Source: Pseudoalteromonas nigrifaciens
GTDB lineage: Bacteria > Pseudomonadota > Gammaproteobacteria > Enterobacterales > Alteromonadaceae
Assembly: GCF_002221505.1 (NCBI RefSeq)
Contig: NZ_CP011036.1
Coordinates: forward strand, 1,612,001 to 1,676,000
DNA: 64,000 bases
Direction: 5' to 3'
This document shows positions 38,668 through 48,891 of this stretch, piece after piece (the stretch's first letter is position 1; every line of letters begins with the position of its first letter). The position numbers and the translations under genes are program-made. Below the pieces are notes generated by a model that was not told where the DNA came from, made no database searches, and saw only the letters and a list, made by a program, of their open reading frames with translations.

Positions 38668-40224
38668 ATGTTTAACTTACTCAGCAAAGCGCCAAGCTCT
38701 GCTAAAAACGATATCCTATCTGGATTAACCGTGGCATTAGCCTTGGTCCCAGAAGCTGTTGCGTTTGCCTTTGTTGCAAATGTAGAACCTTTAGTTGGAC
38801 TCTATGCCGCGTTTATCGTTGGTTTAATTACGGCTATTTTCGGTGGTCGCCCTGGCATGATTTCTGGCGCAACCGGTGCCTTAGCTGTTGTTATGGTAAG
38901 TTTAGTATTTGATCATGGGGTTGAATATTTATTTGCCACTGTGCTGCTAATGGGCATACTGCAAATACTGGCTGGAGTTTTTAAGCTCGGAAAGTTTATT
39001 CGTATGGTGCCGCATCCGGTAATGCTTGGCTTTGTGAACGGCTTAGCCATCGTTATATTCTTAGCTCAGTTGGGGCAGTTTAAAGTTCCCGATGGCATGG
39101 GCGGTCAGCAATGGATGACAGGGAATCCTCTGTATATTATGTTGGGGTTAGTGGCACTAACCATGGCTATTATTCATTTTTTACCTAAATTAACTACAGC
39201 AATCCCATCGTCGTTAGTTGCTATTGTAACAGTTACAGCCTTGGTTATTGGCTTTGATTTAGAAGCGCACACTGTACTTGATTTCCTAAAAGGGATGACC
39301 GGCGATGAAGCGGTAACGATTGCTGGCGGTTTACCTGAATTTCATATTCCTATGGTGCCATTTACCCTAGATACTTTTATTATTATTTTTCCTTATGCAC
39401 TTATTTTAGCGGCAATTGGTTTAATTGAGTCTTTATTAACGCTGAGCCTAATTGACGAAATAACAGAAACGCGTGGGCATAGTAACAAAGAATGTATAGG
39501 CCAAGGCGCTGCAAATATTACCTGTGGCATGTTTGGTGCTATGGGCGGTTGTGCCATGATAGGTCAGTCAATGATCAATATTAACTCAGGTGGGCGTTCG
39601 CGTTTATCGGGCATTAGTGCTGCGCTAATATTACTTGCGTTTATTATTTTTGCCTCAGGTTTAATTGAAATGATCCCACTGGCTGCTTTGGTTGGTGTAA
39701 TGTTTATGGTGGTGTTGGGTACTTTTGAATGGGCAAGCTTTAAAATGATGAAGCGTGTACCACTGTCTGATGCATTTGTAATTGTATTAGTGTCGGGTGT
39801 TACCGTTATTACCGACTTAGCCATTGCAGTGTGTGTGGGTGTGATTGTATCGGCATTGGTATTTGCTTGGCAGCATGCAAAGCATATATACACAACCAAC
39901 TATATTGATGAACAAGGTGCTAAAGTATATGAATTACATGGACCTCTGTTTTTTGGTTCGGTTAAAAACTTTGTTGAATTATTTGATGTAAAGAACGACC
40001 CTAACGATATTATTATTGAATTTAAATATAGTCGTGTGGCCGATCACAGTGCCATTGAGGCAATTGACAGCTTAGCTGATAAATATAAAAAAGCAGGTAA
40101 AAAATTACACCTACGACACTTAAGTAAAGACTGTACGCAACTGCTGCATAAAGCACGCGATTTAGTTCAAGTTAATGTAATTGAAGATCCAACCTATAAA
40201 GTGGTATCTGATAAGCTTGCTTAA
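38668..40224 (+). CDS. SulP family anion transporter with STAS domain
   Basis: A 518-aa inner-membrane transporter with ~12 helices (1-390) and a C-terminal STAS domain (~405-515; [30 protein letters not shown]). Start at ATG 38668 with GAGGAA 6 bases upstream. [31 protein letters not shown] at the start is the SulP signature region. Substrates in the family include sulfate, bicarbonate and dicarboxylates; this one cannot be assigned. It stands alone. Confidence 0.93.
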   Translation: MFNLLSKAPSSAKNDILSGLTVALALVPEAVAFAFVANVEPLVGLYAAFIVGLITAIFGGRPGMISGATGALAVVMVSLVFDHGVEYLFATVLLMGILQILAGVFKLGKFIRMVPHPVMLGFVNGLAIVIFLAQLGQFKVPDGMGGQQWMTGNPLYIMLGLVALTMAIIHFLPKLTTAIPSSLVAIVTVTALVIGFDLEAHTVLDFLKGMTGDEAVTIAGGLPEFHIPMVPFTLDTFIIIFPYALILAAIGLIESLLTLSLIDEITETRGHSNKECIGQGAANITCGMFGAMGGCAMIGQSMININSGGRSRLSGISAALILLAFIIFASGLIEMIPLAALVGVMFMVVLGTFEWASFKMMKRVPLSDAFVIVLVSGVTVITDLAIAVCVGVIVSALVFAWQHAKHIYTTNYIDEQGAKVYELHGPLFFGSVKNFVELFDVKNDPNDIIIEFKYSRVADHSAIEAIDSLADKYKKAGKKLHLRHLSKDCTQLLHKARDLVQVNVIEDPTYKVVSDKLA

Positions 40225-40260
40225 TTTAAATTAAGCAATAATTTAGTAAATAAATACGTT

Positions 40261-40292
40261 AAAAGCGAAAGGTTTATTCCTTTCGCTTTTTT
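40261..40292 (+). terminator. Terminator of the SulP gene
   Basis: A perfect 12-bp stem, AAAAGCGAAAGG (40261-40272) and CCTTTCGCTTTT (40279-40290), loop TTTATT. Confidence 0.92.
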
Positions 40293-40419
40293 ATGCGTAA
40301 CAATCGATGCGATCAATACCTGTTTGCGGCAAGGCTCTTAAAAAGCAAGACAGTTGGTAGTGCTAAGCGTTTACATAACTCGATATAATAGTGACAAATA
40401 CACAGGGTAATAATTTATT

Positions 40420-41490
40420 TTGAATTGGCAATCTTTGATTGATAACAGACAGCGTTTTTTTTGGCTCTTGCAAGTAGCAGGCTGGATTGGTTACGCCTTG
40501 GTAAATTATATCGGCTCTAAAGTATTTGAAATGCGCGATATTTACGTATTTGTTATTTTATTAAATGCCTACGCAGGCTGTTTAATGACAGTGCCGCTGC
40601 GCTATATTTACCGAAAAATTTGGCATGCTTCACCTTGGGTATTAATGCTGGTTGTATTTAGCGCGTCCTATATTACGGGCACTTTATGGGCTGTGGTACA
40701 AAAATTTAATTTATGGGAAATATACCGCCATGGCTATCGGCCAGAAGAATGGTTTTACTACCTGCAGCAAGGCTTAGATTCGGTATACATAATTTTATGT
40801 TGGAGTGGTTTATACTTTGGCGTTAAGTATTACCAGCTATTACAAAGTGAGCGTCAAAAAGCACTAAAAGCCACTACCATGGCGCACGAAGCTCAATTAA
40901 AAATGCTTAGGTATCAGTTAAATCCGCACTTTTTATTTAATACCCTCAATGCTATTTCTACATTAATTTTGGTAAAAGAGAACAAAGATGCTAATTTAAT
41001 GGTGTCAAAATTAAGCGACTTTTTACGTTATACACTTAATACAGATCCAATTAAAAAAGTGCCGCTAGAGCAAGAGTTACATGCCTTAATGCTTTATTTA
41101 GAAATAGAGCGAGTGCGGTTTGATGAACGCTTAAAAGTAAATATAGAAATTAGTGAGCAAGCAAAGCAGGCATTAGTGCCGAGCTTGATTTTACAACCTA
41201 TTATAGAAAATGCGATTAAGTATGCAATTGCACACTTAGTAGAGGGCGGTGTAATAGATATTAAGGCGCAAGTGTTTGCTAATGAATTATTACTTGAAGT
41301 AGGTGATAATGGACCAGGAACAGAACTAATTAATGGTCAGTTGGTAAATGCTCAAGGTGTAGGCGTTGCAAATACCAAGGATAGATTAAAAACGCTCTAC
41401 GAAAATAATTATTCGTTTGTATTATCGCATAATACGCCAAGTGGGTTAAAAGTTAATCTGCGAGTACCGTTTGAGAAGGCAGTAAAGTAA
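40420..41490 (+). CDS. LytS/YehU-type sensor histidine kinase
   Basis: A 356-aa membrane kinase with about four helices in the first 140 residues and a cytoplasmic His_kinase domain: phosphoacceptor His in YQLNPHFLFNTLNAIS (~173), then HATPase motifs LQPIIENAIKYAI and GDNGPGTE. No extracellular sensor domain is visible, so the signal probably acts on the membrane part. The start appears to be TTG 40420 (NWQSLIDNRQRFFW); no ATG is available. Its stop overlaps the next gene's ATG (TAATG). Confidence 0.9.
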   Translation: MNWQSLIDNRQRFFWLLQVAGWIGYALVNYIGSKVFEMRDIYVFVILLNAYAGCLMTVPLRYIYRKIWHASPWVLMLVVFSASYITGTLWAVVQKFNLWEIYRHGYRPEEWFYYLQQGLDSVYIILCWSGLYFGVKYYQLLQSERQKALKATTMAHEAQLKMLRYQLNPHFLFNTLNAISTLILVKENKDANLMVSKLSDFLRYTLNTDPIKKVPLEQELHALMLYLEIERVRFDERLKVNIEISEQAKQALVPSLILQPIIENAIKYAIAHLVEGGVIDIKAQVFANELLLEVGDNGPGTELINGQLVNAQGVGVANTKDRLKTLYENNYSFVLSHNTPSGLKVNLRVPFEKAVK

Positions 41491-42314
41491 TGATAAAAAT
41501 AAAAACACTTATAGTTGATGATGAGCCATTAGCACGTAGAGGCTTAGCTGTAAGGCTTGAAGAGTTTGCTGACATTGAAGTGATCAAACAATGTAGTTCC
41601 GGTGCCGATGCGATTGAAATATGTAAAAATCAAAAAATAGATCTCATTTTTTTAGATATTCAAATGCCTGGTATGAACGGTTTTGAAGTTGCACGCGCGT
41701 TAAGCGAAAGTACACGAGTATTACCAGCGATTGTTTTTGTTACTGCTTTTGATCAGTTTGCAGTTAAAGCATTTGAAATACATGCTTTAGATTACATTTT
41801 AAAACCCGTTGATGACAACAGACTTAAGCAGGCGGTAGAAAAAGTGCATACTTATTTAAAAACGCAGCAAGACAACGCCCATAAGAAAAAACTAGCAAGC
41901 TTTGTCGCTGGGATCACAGGTAATAATTGCGAAGAAATACTTAAAAAATTAGCCACAGGCGACACATTAACGGATAGACGTTACCCAGAGTCGCTTGCCG
42001 TAAAAGAGCAGGGCGAAATAATTCGTGTGCCAGTTGTTACTATTCAATGGGTTGATGCTGCGGGTGATTATATGTGCCTACATTGCCAAGATGGGCAAAC
42101 GCATATATTACGTAAAACCATGAAAGAGCTTGAACAAGAGCTTGATCCGCAGTTGTTTGTACGCGTGCATCGCAGTGCAATTGTAAATACTAAACAAATC
42201 AGTAAATTGGTCACTCAAGTAAGTGGTGAATATTTATTAGTACTTGAAAACGGTCAAGAGCTTAAAGTAAGCCGTAGCTACCGCGATAAAGTAAAAGCAG
42301 CATTAGCGAGTTAA
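41490..42314 (+). CDS. LytTR-type response regulator
   Basis: A 274-aa regulator with a receiver domain (VDDEPLARRGLAVRLEE; phosphoacceptor Asp in IFLDIQMPGMNGFEVA; Thr/Ala in VFVTAFDQFA; Lys in YILKPV) and a C-terminal LytTR DNA-binding domain (WVDAAGDYMCLHC, ELDPQLFVRVHRSAIVN). Coupled to the kinase before it. Targets unknown. Confidence 0.94.
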   Translation: MIKIKTLIVDDEPLARRGLAVRLEEFADIEVIKQCSSGADAIEICKNQKIDLIFLDIQMPGMNGFEVARALSESTRVLPAIVFVTAFDQFAVKAFEIHALDYILKPVDDNRLKQAVEKVHTYLKTQQDNAHKKKLASFVAGITGNNCEEILKKLATGDTLTDRRYPESLAVKEQGEIIRVPVVTIQWVDAAGDYMCLHCQDGQTHILRKTMKELEQELDPQLFVRVHRSAIVNTKQISKLVTQVSGEYLLVLENGQELKVSRSYRDKVKAALAS

Positions 42315-42346
42315 TATTTCAGTTAGTGATTGCAGAGTAGATACAA

Positions 42347-42371
42347 AAAAAGCGAGCTTAGCTCGCTTTTT
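42347..42371. terminator. Shared terminator between the LytTR regulator and pykA
   Basis: AAAAAGCGAGC (42347-42357) and GCTCGCTTTTT (42361-42371), loop TTA. The A and T flanks allow it to stop both convergent genes. Confidence 0.93.
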
Positions 42372-42395
42372 GTATTTAAGTTACTGTATTAAATA

Positions 42396-43832
42396 TTAGC
42401 TTACAGTAACAATTTTCATGGTGTTAGTTGCGCCCACAGTTTCCATAGAGTCGCCGTGAGTAATAATAACTGTATCGCCAGACTCTAAAGCACCTTGTTC
42501 AACAAGTGTTGCAAGTGCCGCTTTAACCATGCCGTCTTTTTCAGTTTTAGTAGAATCAAAAAATACTGGATAAACACCACGGTATAGCGCAGTTTGTCCT
42601 AGTGTACTGGCATGGCGAGATAACGAGTAAATAGGTAAACCTGAGCTAATACGCGACATTAACTTAGCCGTACTACCTGATTCAGTTAAGGTAACAATTG
42701 CTTTTACTGAATCTAAGTGGTTTGCTGCATACATAGCCGAAAGGGCGATAGATTCTGCATTACTTGAAAAACGACTGTCTAAACGATGTTTAGAAACATG
42801 CGTTTCTTTTTGCGACTCAGCACCTAAACAAACTCGCGCCATAGTTGCAACGGTTTCTTCAGGATAATCCCCCGCGGCTGTTTCAGCCGAAAGCATTACG
42901 GCATCAGTACCATCAAGCACTGCGTTGGCAACATCCATTACTTCAGCACGTGTTGGCATTGGATTGTCGATCATCGACTCCATCATTTGCGTCGCAGTAA
43001 TAACGGTACGGTTTAATGAGCGCGCACGGCGAATAATGAGTTTTTGCTTGCCCATTAGCGCGGCATCACCAATTTCAACACCTAAATCACCGCGGGCAAC
43101 CATCACCGCATCAGACGCAAGAATAATATCATCAACGGCTTCTTGTGTTTCAACGGCTTCTGCACGTTCAATTTTTGCCAATAACTGCGCTTTTGAACCT
43201 GCGGCTTCAGCCAGTGAGCGTACGTAGCGCATATCATCGCCACTGCGTGGGAATGAAACGGCTATATAGTCAACGTCAATTTCTGCAGCTGTAAGTAGGT
43301 CTTCTTTGTCTTTTTCTGTAAATGCCGGCGCAGTTAAGCCGCCGCCTAAACGGTTAATCCCTTTATTGTTAGATAAAACACCGCCAACAGTTACAGTACA
43401 ATGTACTAAGTGGCCAACAACTTCGTTAACGCGTAGCTGAATAAGGCCATCGTTTAACAGCAGTAAATCATTAGCGCTTACATCGTTAGGTAGTTCTTTG
43501 TAATCTATACCAACAGCGTTAATATTGCCTTCGCCTAACTCCATTTTTGCATCAAGGGTAAATTTGGCACCAACAGCTAGGGTTACTTTACCTTCTTTAA
43601 AGGTAGAAACACGAATTTTAGGGCCTTGTAAGTCAGCAAGAATAGCAATATGTTTACCTAAGCGTTTAGCAATTTCGCGTACCGCTTGGGCGCGGTCTTT
43701 ATGATCTTGTGCCACACCGTGCGAGAAGTTTAAACGTACGACATTTGCACCTGCGCAAATAATTTTTTCTAAGTTGTTATCTCTATCAGTAGCAGGCCCT
43801 AGTGTCGCGACTATTTTTGTGCGTCTTAGCAT
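42396..43832 (-). CDS. pykA: Pyruvate kinase II
   Basis: Converts phosphoenolpyruvate and ADP to pyruvate and ATP. It has 478 aa and starts [22 protein letters not shown], the PykA form. The catalytic barrel carries [13 protein letters not shown], the active-site Lys in [24 protein letters not shown] and [19 protein letters not shown]. The C-terminal domain is complete. It is divergent from gnd across a 337-bp gap that holds a LacI-type palindrome. Confidence 0.97.
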   Translation of the reverse strand: MLRRTKIVATLGPATDRDNNLEKIICAGANVVRLNFSHGVAQDHKDRAQAVREIAKRLGKHIAILADLQGPKIRVSTFKEGKVTLAVGAKFTLDAKMELGEGNINAVGIDYKELPNDVSANDLLLLNDGLIQLRVNEVVGHLVHCTVTVGGVLSNNKGINRLGGGLTAPAFTEKDKEDLLTAAEIDVDYIAVSFPRSGDDMRYVRSLAEAAGSKAQLLAKIERAEAVETQEAVDDIILASDAVMVARGDLGVEIGDAALMGKQKLIIRRARSLNRTVITATQMMESMIDNPMPTRAEVMDVANAVLDGTDAVMLSAETAAGDYPEETVATMARVCLGAESQKETHVSKHRLDSRFSSNAESIALSAMYAANHLDSVKAIVTLTESGSTAKLMSRISSGLPIYSLSRHASTLGQTALYRGVYPVFFDSTKTEKDGMVKAALATLVEQGALESGDTVIITHGDSMETVGATNTMKIVTVS

Positions 43833-43976
43833 TTAATTCTCCTGTATGCTTAATTTTAAGCAGATTGACGGTTATTTTGTTTTATAAAGCAGTTACCATT
43901 AGCAGGTAAAGTTTTAGTTATGGGCAATTTTTATTGTATTGCCACTATTATATACAAAATGAATGTGCGATCATTA

Positions 43977-43990
43977 TGACACCGGTGTCA
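43977..43990. promoter_or_regulatory. Perfect palindrome, LacI-type operator, between pykA and gnd
   Basis: TGACACCGGTGTCA is a perfect 14-bp dyad with a central CG, the form bound by LacI/GalR regulators. It lies 144 bases upstream of pykA and 179 upstream of gnd. A weaker site at 44055-44069, TTTGATATAATTACA, keeps the right half of the HexR consensus. No regulator gene is adjacent. Confidence 0.5.
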
Positions 43991-44169
43991 GGGGGCGTCA
44001 ATGATCTATAAATTTTTAATCTAGCGACTATTTCTCCCCCTGAGTCCGCTGTTGTTTGATATAATTACATTGTGATAAAAGTATATTTTTTTGCTCATGA
44101 TATAATACACGTGCCAAAGTATTTATTTAAATTAACTAACCAATTAGTTGTTACCGAGGAGGGCACTAA

Positions 44170-45543
44170 ATGCAAGTTGCATTAGTAGGGTTAGGCGTTA
44201 TGGGGAAAAACCTTGCCCTAAACTTAATTGAAAAGGGCATAACGCTGGTCGCTTATGACAAAAACCCCCATGCGGGTGAAGAGTTATTGAGCTGCGCTAA
44301 GTCAGAAGGTTTAGCTGATAAGCTGCACATTGTTTCTGATTTAGGAGACATGGTTAGACGTTTAGAAGCACCGCGTTCTATTTTGTTGCTTGTTCCTGCG
44401 GGCGAGTTGGTTGATGCTGTATGCAGTGAGCTAATAGAAGCAGGCGTACAGTGCAGCGATATTATAGTTGACTGTGGTAACAGTAATTATAAAGACGGTA
44501 TTAACCGCAAGCTTAAATACCAAAATAAATTTGAGTTTGCCACTATGGGGATTTCAGGCGGCGCAGAAGGTGCTCGTCATGGTCCTGCTATGATGGCAAG
44601 CGGATCTGAAGGTGGTTGGGAGCGTGTCGAGCCATGGTTTACAAAGGTTGCTGCAAGTTATAAGGGTGAATCATGTTTCGCTCGTGTGGGCCAATCAGCC
44701 AGTGGTCACTTTGTAAAAATGGTTCATAACGGCATTGAATATGCGCTAATGCAACTTATTGCTGAAGTGTATCAATTGCTGCGTCATGGCACTGGGCGTT
44801 CACCTAAAGAAGTAGCAGAAATTTTTGACGAATGGTCGCAAGAGCATTTAAACAGCTACTTATTGTCTATTTCTAGCCACATATTGTCACTTGAAAATCA
44901 AAATAATGTACCACTTGTGGACTTAATTGATAATAAAGTGGGTGCTAAAGGCACAGGTTTATGGACTGCGCAAAATGCATTAGAGCTTGGTATTGCAGTA
45001 CCGTCTTTAGTAGCTGCAGTGCAAGCACGTCATTTAACGAATGTTTATGACACAACTGCTGCACAAGAGATGACTTACGCCGATAGAGCAACCACTAAAG
45101 TTGAAATTGACTTAGTTGAGCTTAAAGATGCATTTACCTTAGCGAGCTTACTTGCTTATCGCCAAGGTTTGGCTTTAATTAAAGGCGCGTCGCGTACGCA
45201 TCAGTGGAAAGTAGATTTGTCTAAAACACTGCAAACATGGCGTGCGGGTTGTATTATTCGTGCTGATTATTTAGATAGTGTTGCACAAGGCGTTGAATTT
45301 ATTGACACCCTTGATAAAGAAGTATTTGCACTGCGTAAAATAACAGGCCAAGCAATGATGACAGGCTTAGCGTTTCCGGTGCTTAGCTCATCGCAAACTT
45401 ACTTTGCTACATTAACCACTCCAAGTAATGGGCATTTAGTACAAGCCCAGCGTGATTACTTTGGTGAGCATGGGGTTAAAACCCATACAGGTGAAGTGTG
45501 TCATTTAACAGACCTAGTTGAGATTGACGCGAAAGTACGTTAA
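44170..45543 (+). CDS. gnd: 6-phosphogluconate dehydrogenase
   Basis: Oxidatively decarboxylates 6-phosphogluconate to ribulose 5-phosphate in the pentose phosphate pathway. It has 457 aa. The coenzyme-binding start is ALVGLGVMGKNLALN, the substrate signature is GISGGAEGARHGP, and the catalytic Lys and Asn are in FVKMVHNGIEYALMQ. The C-terminal swap domain is complete. ATG 44170 follows GAGGAGGG. No zwf or pgl is nearby. Confidence 0.94.
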   Translation: MQVALVGLGVMGKNLALNLIEKGITLVAYDKNPHAGEELLSCAKSEGLADKLHIVSDLGDMVRRLEAPRSILLLVPAGELVDAVCSELIEAGVQCSDIIVDCGNSNYKDGINRKLKYQNKFEFATMGISGGAEGARHGPAMMASGSEGGWERVEPWFTKVAASYKGESCFARVGQSASGHFVKMVHNGIEYALMQLIAEVYQLLRHGTGRSPKEVAEIFDEWSQEHLNSYLLSISSHILSLENQNNVPLVDLIDNKVGAKGTGLWTAQNALELGIAVPSLVAAVQARHLTNVYDTTAAQEMTYADRATTKVEIDLVELKDAFTLASLLAYRQGLALIKGASRTHQWKVDLSKTLQTWRAGCIIRADYLDSVAQGVEFIDTLDKEVFALRKITGQAMMTGLAFPVLSSSQTYFATLTTPSNGHLVQAQRDYFGEHGVKTHTGEVCHLTDLVEIDAKVR

Positions 45544-45576
45544 TCAACCAGAGTGCAGGTTAATTATTAAAACGAC

Positions 45577-45608
45577 AAAAAAGCACGCTAAATTTAGCGT
45601 GCTTTTTT
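45577..45608. terminator. Palindromic terminator between gnd and ansA
   Basis: A perfect 32-bp palindrome (AAAAAAGCACGCTAAA and its complement) with A6 and T6 ends, able to stop gnd on plus and ansA on minus. It is preceded at 45544-45563 by AACCAGAGTGCAGGTTAA-type sequence like one end of the MITE-like element. Confidence 0.93.
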
Positions 45609-45626
45609 AATTTTAAGTCCGCTAAA

Positions 45627-46637
45627 TTAACGGGTTAACTCACCGCGTAAATTGTCTTGCATTAAATGGCGAATTGTCTCTACTTCAAGGTTTTGGCTTA
45701 ATAAGTAATGCAGCTTAGTTAAGCAAGCCTCTAATGTCATATCGTAACCACTGATCACACCTATATTAAGGAGCGCGTTACCCGTTGCATAGCCGCCCAT
45801 ATTTACATGACCTTTTATGCATTGGGTTAAATTTATAATAATAACGCCGCGCTTGCTGGCTTGCTCTAAAATAGTTAAAAATTCAGGATCTTGTGGTGCG
45901 TTGCCCACGCCAAAACTTAATAATACCAATGCTTTAATGCTACCGTTTACTAAGCTTTTCACAACCTCGGTACTAATACCCGGATATAAATGCAGCACAC
46001 CAATAGGCTGCGTTGTAATGGGGGTTACTTGTAAATCGTTTTCAACATAGGGGCTTAATTGGCCTTTTATAAGTTGAATATTAATACCAGAAAGCGCTAA
46101 AGGCTCAAGGTTTGGTGAGGCAAATGCATCAAATCCATCGGCATGGGCTTTAGTGGCTCGATTACCACGAAACAACTGATTATTAAAAAATAAGCTTACT
46201 TCAGCAATAGGGTAGTTTGCTGCTAAGTACATAGCATTGAGTAAATTCACTTGCCCGTCTGAGCGCAATTGCGACAAGGGAATTTGTGAGCCGGTAACGA
46301 TTACAGGCTTAGTTAAGTTTTCAAACATAAAAGATAAGGCGGCGGCGGTATACGCCATAGTGTCGGTGCCGTGGAGGACAACAAAGCCATCATAGTCTTG
46401 ATATTTGTTTTTTATATCATCTGCTATTAACTGCCAGTGAGCAGGCGTCATATCAGAGGAATCAATTAAAGGGCAATACTCGTGAATATCAAAAAGTGGC
46501 ATTTCTTCACGGTTAAATTCTGCATTATTGACCACAGTCTGAGTTAAGAACCCTTCTGCAGGAATATAGCCGCGACTCGATTTTTTCATCCCAATTGTAC
46601 CGCCAGTGTAAGCGATGTAAATGCGTTTACGTTTCAT
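45627..46637 (-). CDS. ansA: L-asparaginase type I (cytoplasmic)
   Basis: Hydrolyses asparagine to aspartate and ammonia. It has 336 aa without a signal peptide, hence type I. Both catalytic threonine motifs are present: YTGGTIGM near the start and VLHGTDTMAYTAAAL (~90). It follows sppA on minus, as in E. coli. The start codon sits directly after a hairpin and T6 (46637-46666), with no good ribosome-binding site, so expression may depend on read-through. Confidence 0.94.
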   Translation of the reverse strand: MKRKRIYIAYTGGTIGMKKSSRGYIPAEGFLTQTVVNNAEFNREEMPLFDIHEYCPLIDSSDMTPAHWQLIADDIKNKYQDYDGFVVLHGTDTMAYTAAALSFMFENLTKPVIVTGSQIPLSQLRSDGQVNLLNAMYLAANYPIAEVSLFFNNQLFRGNRATKAHADGFDAFASPNLEPLALSGINIQLIKGQLSPYVENDLQVTPITTQPIGVLHLYPGISTEVVKSLVNGSIKALVLLSFGVGNAPQDPEFLTILEQASKRGVIIINLTQCIKGHVNMGGYATGNALLNIGVISGYDMTLEACLTKLHYLLSQNLEVETIRHLMQDNLRGELTR

Positions 46638-46666
46638 AAAAAAAGCCCAGTAAAATAACTGGGCTT
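46637..46666 (-). terminator. Hairpin and T tract that ends at the ansA start codon
   Basis: On minus: AAGCCCAGT-(TATTTT)-ACTGGGCTT (46666-46643), then T tract and the ATG of ansA at 46637. It is a good intrinsic terminator for sppA placed where the ansA ribosome-binding site should be. Confidence 0.8.
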
Positions 46667-46709
46667 AGTATAACTTTAAATACAACTGCTTATAAAGGCA
46701 GATGCACTT

Positions 46710-48575
46710 TTATTGTGCGACAGAGCAAGCTAAACAGCGCGCATAAACACCTTGTGGATCGTTATAATCTTTAAGGTTATCTATTTCACTACTTAAACGC
46801 TTAACCACACTTTGTAAGTTAGCTTGCGTTGCAAGCACCGAGGTTGTTGCGTTGTTACTGCCAAGCATAGATTTAACCGACGCATTACCTAAAATATCTT
46901 GAATCATTTTTTGTTGCGGGCTCAAGCTTTGTTTAATCGTTTTAACATCGTAATGATTTAGTTTAGCAAGTGCTGCTGCCGCTTTAATTGCGTCTTGCTT
47001 ATCACCTAGTTTATCGATTAAGCCTAGCTCTTGTGCTTTTGCTGCGATCCATACACGGCCTTGCGCAATATTATCAACTTGCTCAGGTGTCATGTTACGT
47101 GCATCTGCAACCACATTTAAAAAGCGTCCGTAGGCCTCTTCAACACTCATTTGAATTACTTGCGCCATTTTGTCATCAAGCGGGCGAGTAATAGAAAACC
47201 CAGCCATGTCGGTTGTTGCCACGCCATCCGAGTAAACACCAAGGTTAGATAAGGTGTTTTCAAAGGTCATAAAGGTGCCAAATACGCCAATAGAGCCGGT
47301 AATTGTGCTTGGCGCAGCCCAAATTTCATTCGCTGCTGAAGCAATCCAATAACCGCCAGAAGCCGCAACAGAGCTCATTGAAGCAATAACAGGTTTACCT
47401 GCTGCTTTAAGTGCTAACACCTCAGCGCGAATAACTTCAGAGGCAAACATACTGCCGCCACCCGAATCAATGCGCAGTACTACGGCTTTAACTTTGTCAT
47501 CTAAACGTGCATTACGCAGTAGTGCAGCTGTAGAGTCGCCGCCAATTTCGCCGGCTTTGCGCTCACCATCTACAATTGTACCTCTAGCAACAACTACCGC
47601 GACTTTTTCTGTCATTGGGTTATCAAATACAACAGGGGGCTTAACTAAGCTTAAATATTGACGAAATGAAACTTGTTTAAAAGTTTTGCCTTTTTCATCA
47701 GCGCCAACTAAATCAATTAACTGTTGGCGAACTTGTTGATTGGTTTTTAATGTGTCTACCCATTGATTATCTAGCGCATATTGACCCGCGTCGCCATTTG
47801 CAGCTGTCATTTTTGCTAAAAATACATCCATGGTTTCGTCAAAGTTTGATTCATCAAAAGGACGTACTGCAGCAACATCTTGTTTGTATTCATTCCAAAG
47901 TGCAGTTAACCATACGCGGTTAGCTTCTTTAGCTGCATCCGACATGTCATTGCGAATAAACGGCTCAACTGCCGATTTAAACGTACCAACACGGAATATA
48001 TGCTGCGTTACTTTTAACTTTTCAAGTGCTTCTTTAAAGTACAGTGGGTACATACCAAAGCCTTCAATTGCTACACTGCCATAAGGGTGCATAGCGACTT
48101 CATCTGCATGTGCTGCAATGTAGTATTGAGCTTGAGTGTAGTAATAACCAGAGGCAATAACCTTTTTACCCGTTTGTTTAAATGCTTCAAGTGCCTTGGT
48201 AATTTGTTTTAATTTATTTAAATGCGCTTTTGGCATTTCTTGTAAATCTAACAGTATTACGCTGATGCGGTCGTCTTTTGCGGCTTCGTTAATAACCTCA
48301 ACTATATCATCGAGTAAAATTTCACCCGGTGATTCAGCGTTTGAAGTAGCATCACTAATTGCTGCTTCAATAGGATCTATATAGGTTTTTTCTTCAACAA
48401 TAGGGCCGTTAAGGTTTAGTCTAAGTACTGAGCCATTTTCTACAATTATTTTATCGCCGTCACTTGAAAGAGACACAATAAAAACAATAACCAGTAATAA
48501 AAATAAAATGTTGAGTATTAAACGACGAGAAAAATTTATCCCAGTCCAAATACCTTTAAATACTTTTGCAATCAA
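46710..48575 (-). CDS. sppA: Signal peptide peptidase SppA, 67-kDa type
   Basis: Inner-membrane serine peptidase that degrades leftover signal peptides. It has 621 aa: an N-terminal membrane anchor (~18-38) and two tandem S49 domains. The catalytic dyad is split between them as in E. coli: Lys in FRVGTFKSAVEPFIR (~212) and Ser in MSSVAASGGYWIASA (~410). The tail after residue ~560 is a low-similarity region ending in YARCLACSVAQ. Upstream of sppA lies a 316-bp region shared with divergent fadH. Confidence 0.95.
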   Translation of the reverse strand: MIAKVFKGIWTGINFSRRLILNILFLLLVIVFIVSLSSDGDKIIVENGSVLRLNLNGPIVEEKTYIDPIEAAISDATSNAESPGEILLDDIVEVINEAAKDDRISVILLDLQEMPKAHLNKLKQITKALEAFKQTGKKVIASGYYYTQAQYYIAAHADEVAMHPYGSVAIEGFGMYPLYFKEALEKLKVTQHIFRVGTFKSAVEPFIRNDMSDAAKEANRVWLTALWNEYKQDVAAVRPFDESNFDETMDVFLAKMTAANGDAGQYALDNQWVDTLKTNQQVRQQLIDLVGADEKGKTFKQVSFRQYLSLVKPPVVFDNPMTEKVAVVVARGTIVDGERKAGEIGGDSTAALLRNARLDDKVKAVVLRIDSGGGSMFASEVIRAEVLALKAAGKPVIASMSSVAASGGYWIASAANEIWAAPSTITGSIGVFGTFMTFENTLSNLGVYSDGVATTDMAGFSITRPLDDKMAQVIQMSVEEAYGRFLNVVADARNMTPEQVDNIAQGRVWIAAKAQELGLIDKLGDKQDAIKAAAALAKLNHYDVKTIKQSLSPQQKMIQDILGNASVKSMLGSNNATTSVLATQANLQSVVKRLSSEIDNLKDYNDPQGVYARCLACSVAQ

Positions 48576-48862
48576 AATAGATCCTTAATTTGGTACAACT
48601 AATACATTACAAGCATCTTAGCTCAGAATATAAATAAATTTAACTGCTAAATCGTAACGAAGTATTTATAAAGCTAATTATGCCACTGTTGCTATTCACA
48701 TTTTTATCAATATAAACTTCAGTTGCACTTTTTGAAATTAAAAAAGTAGGCTTGTAATAGCCGAAAAATGGGTATTGTTAGCCTAATGTGCAACAGTTTA
48801 TTAAAATACTAAGTTCAGATATTGCTTATTGGTCGGTATTAAAGCAGAATTGATCAATGCAT

Positions 48863-48878
48863 ACAGGTTAGACCAGTT
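48863..48878 (+). promoter_or_regulatory. Candidate FadR site upstream of fadH
   Basis: ACAGGTTAGACCAGTT matches the FadR consensus ACTGGTCNGACCAGTT at 14 of 16 positions by eye. It ends 13 bases before the fadH ATG, where binding would block transcription or initiation. The remaining sppA-fadH region is AT-rich with nothing else clear. Confidence 0.55.
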
Positions 48879-48891
48879 AATGGGGCACAGG

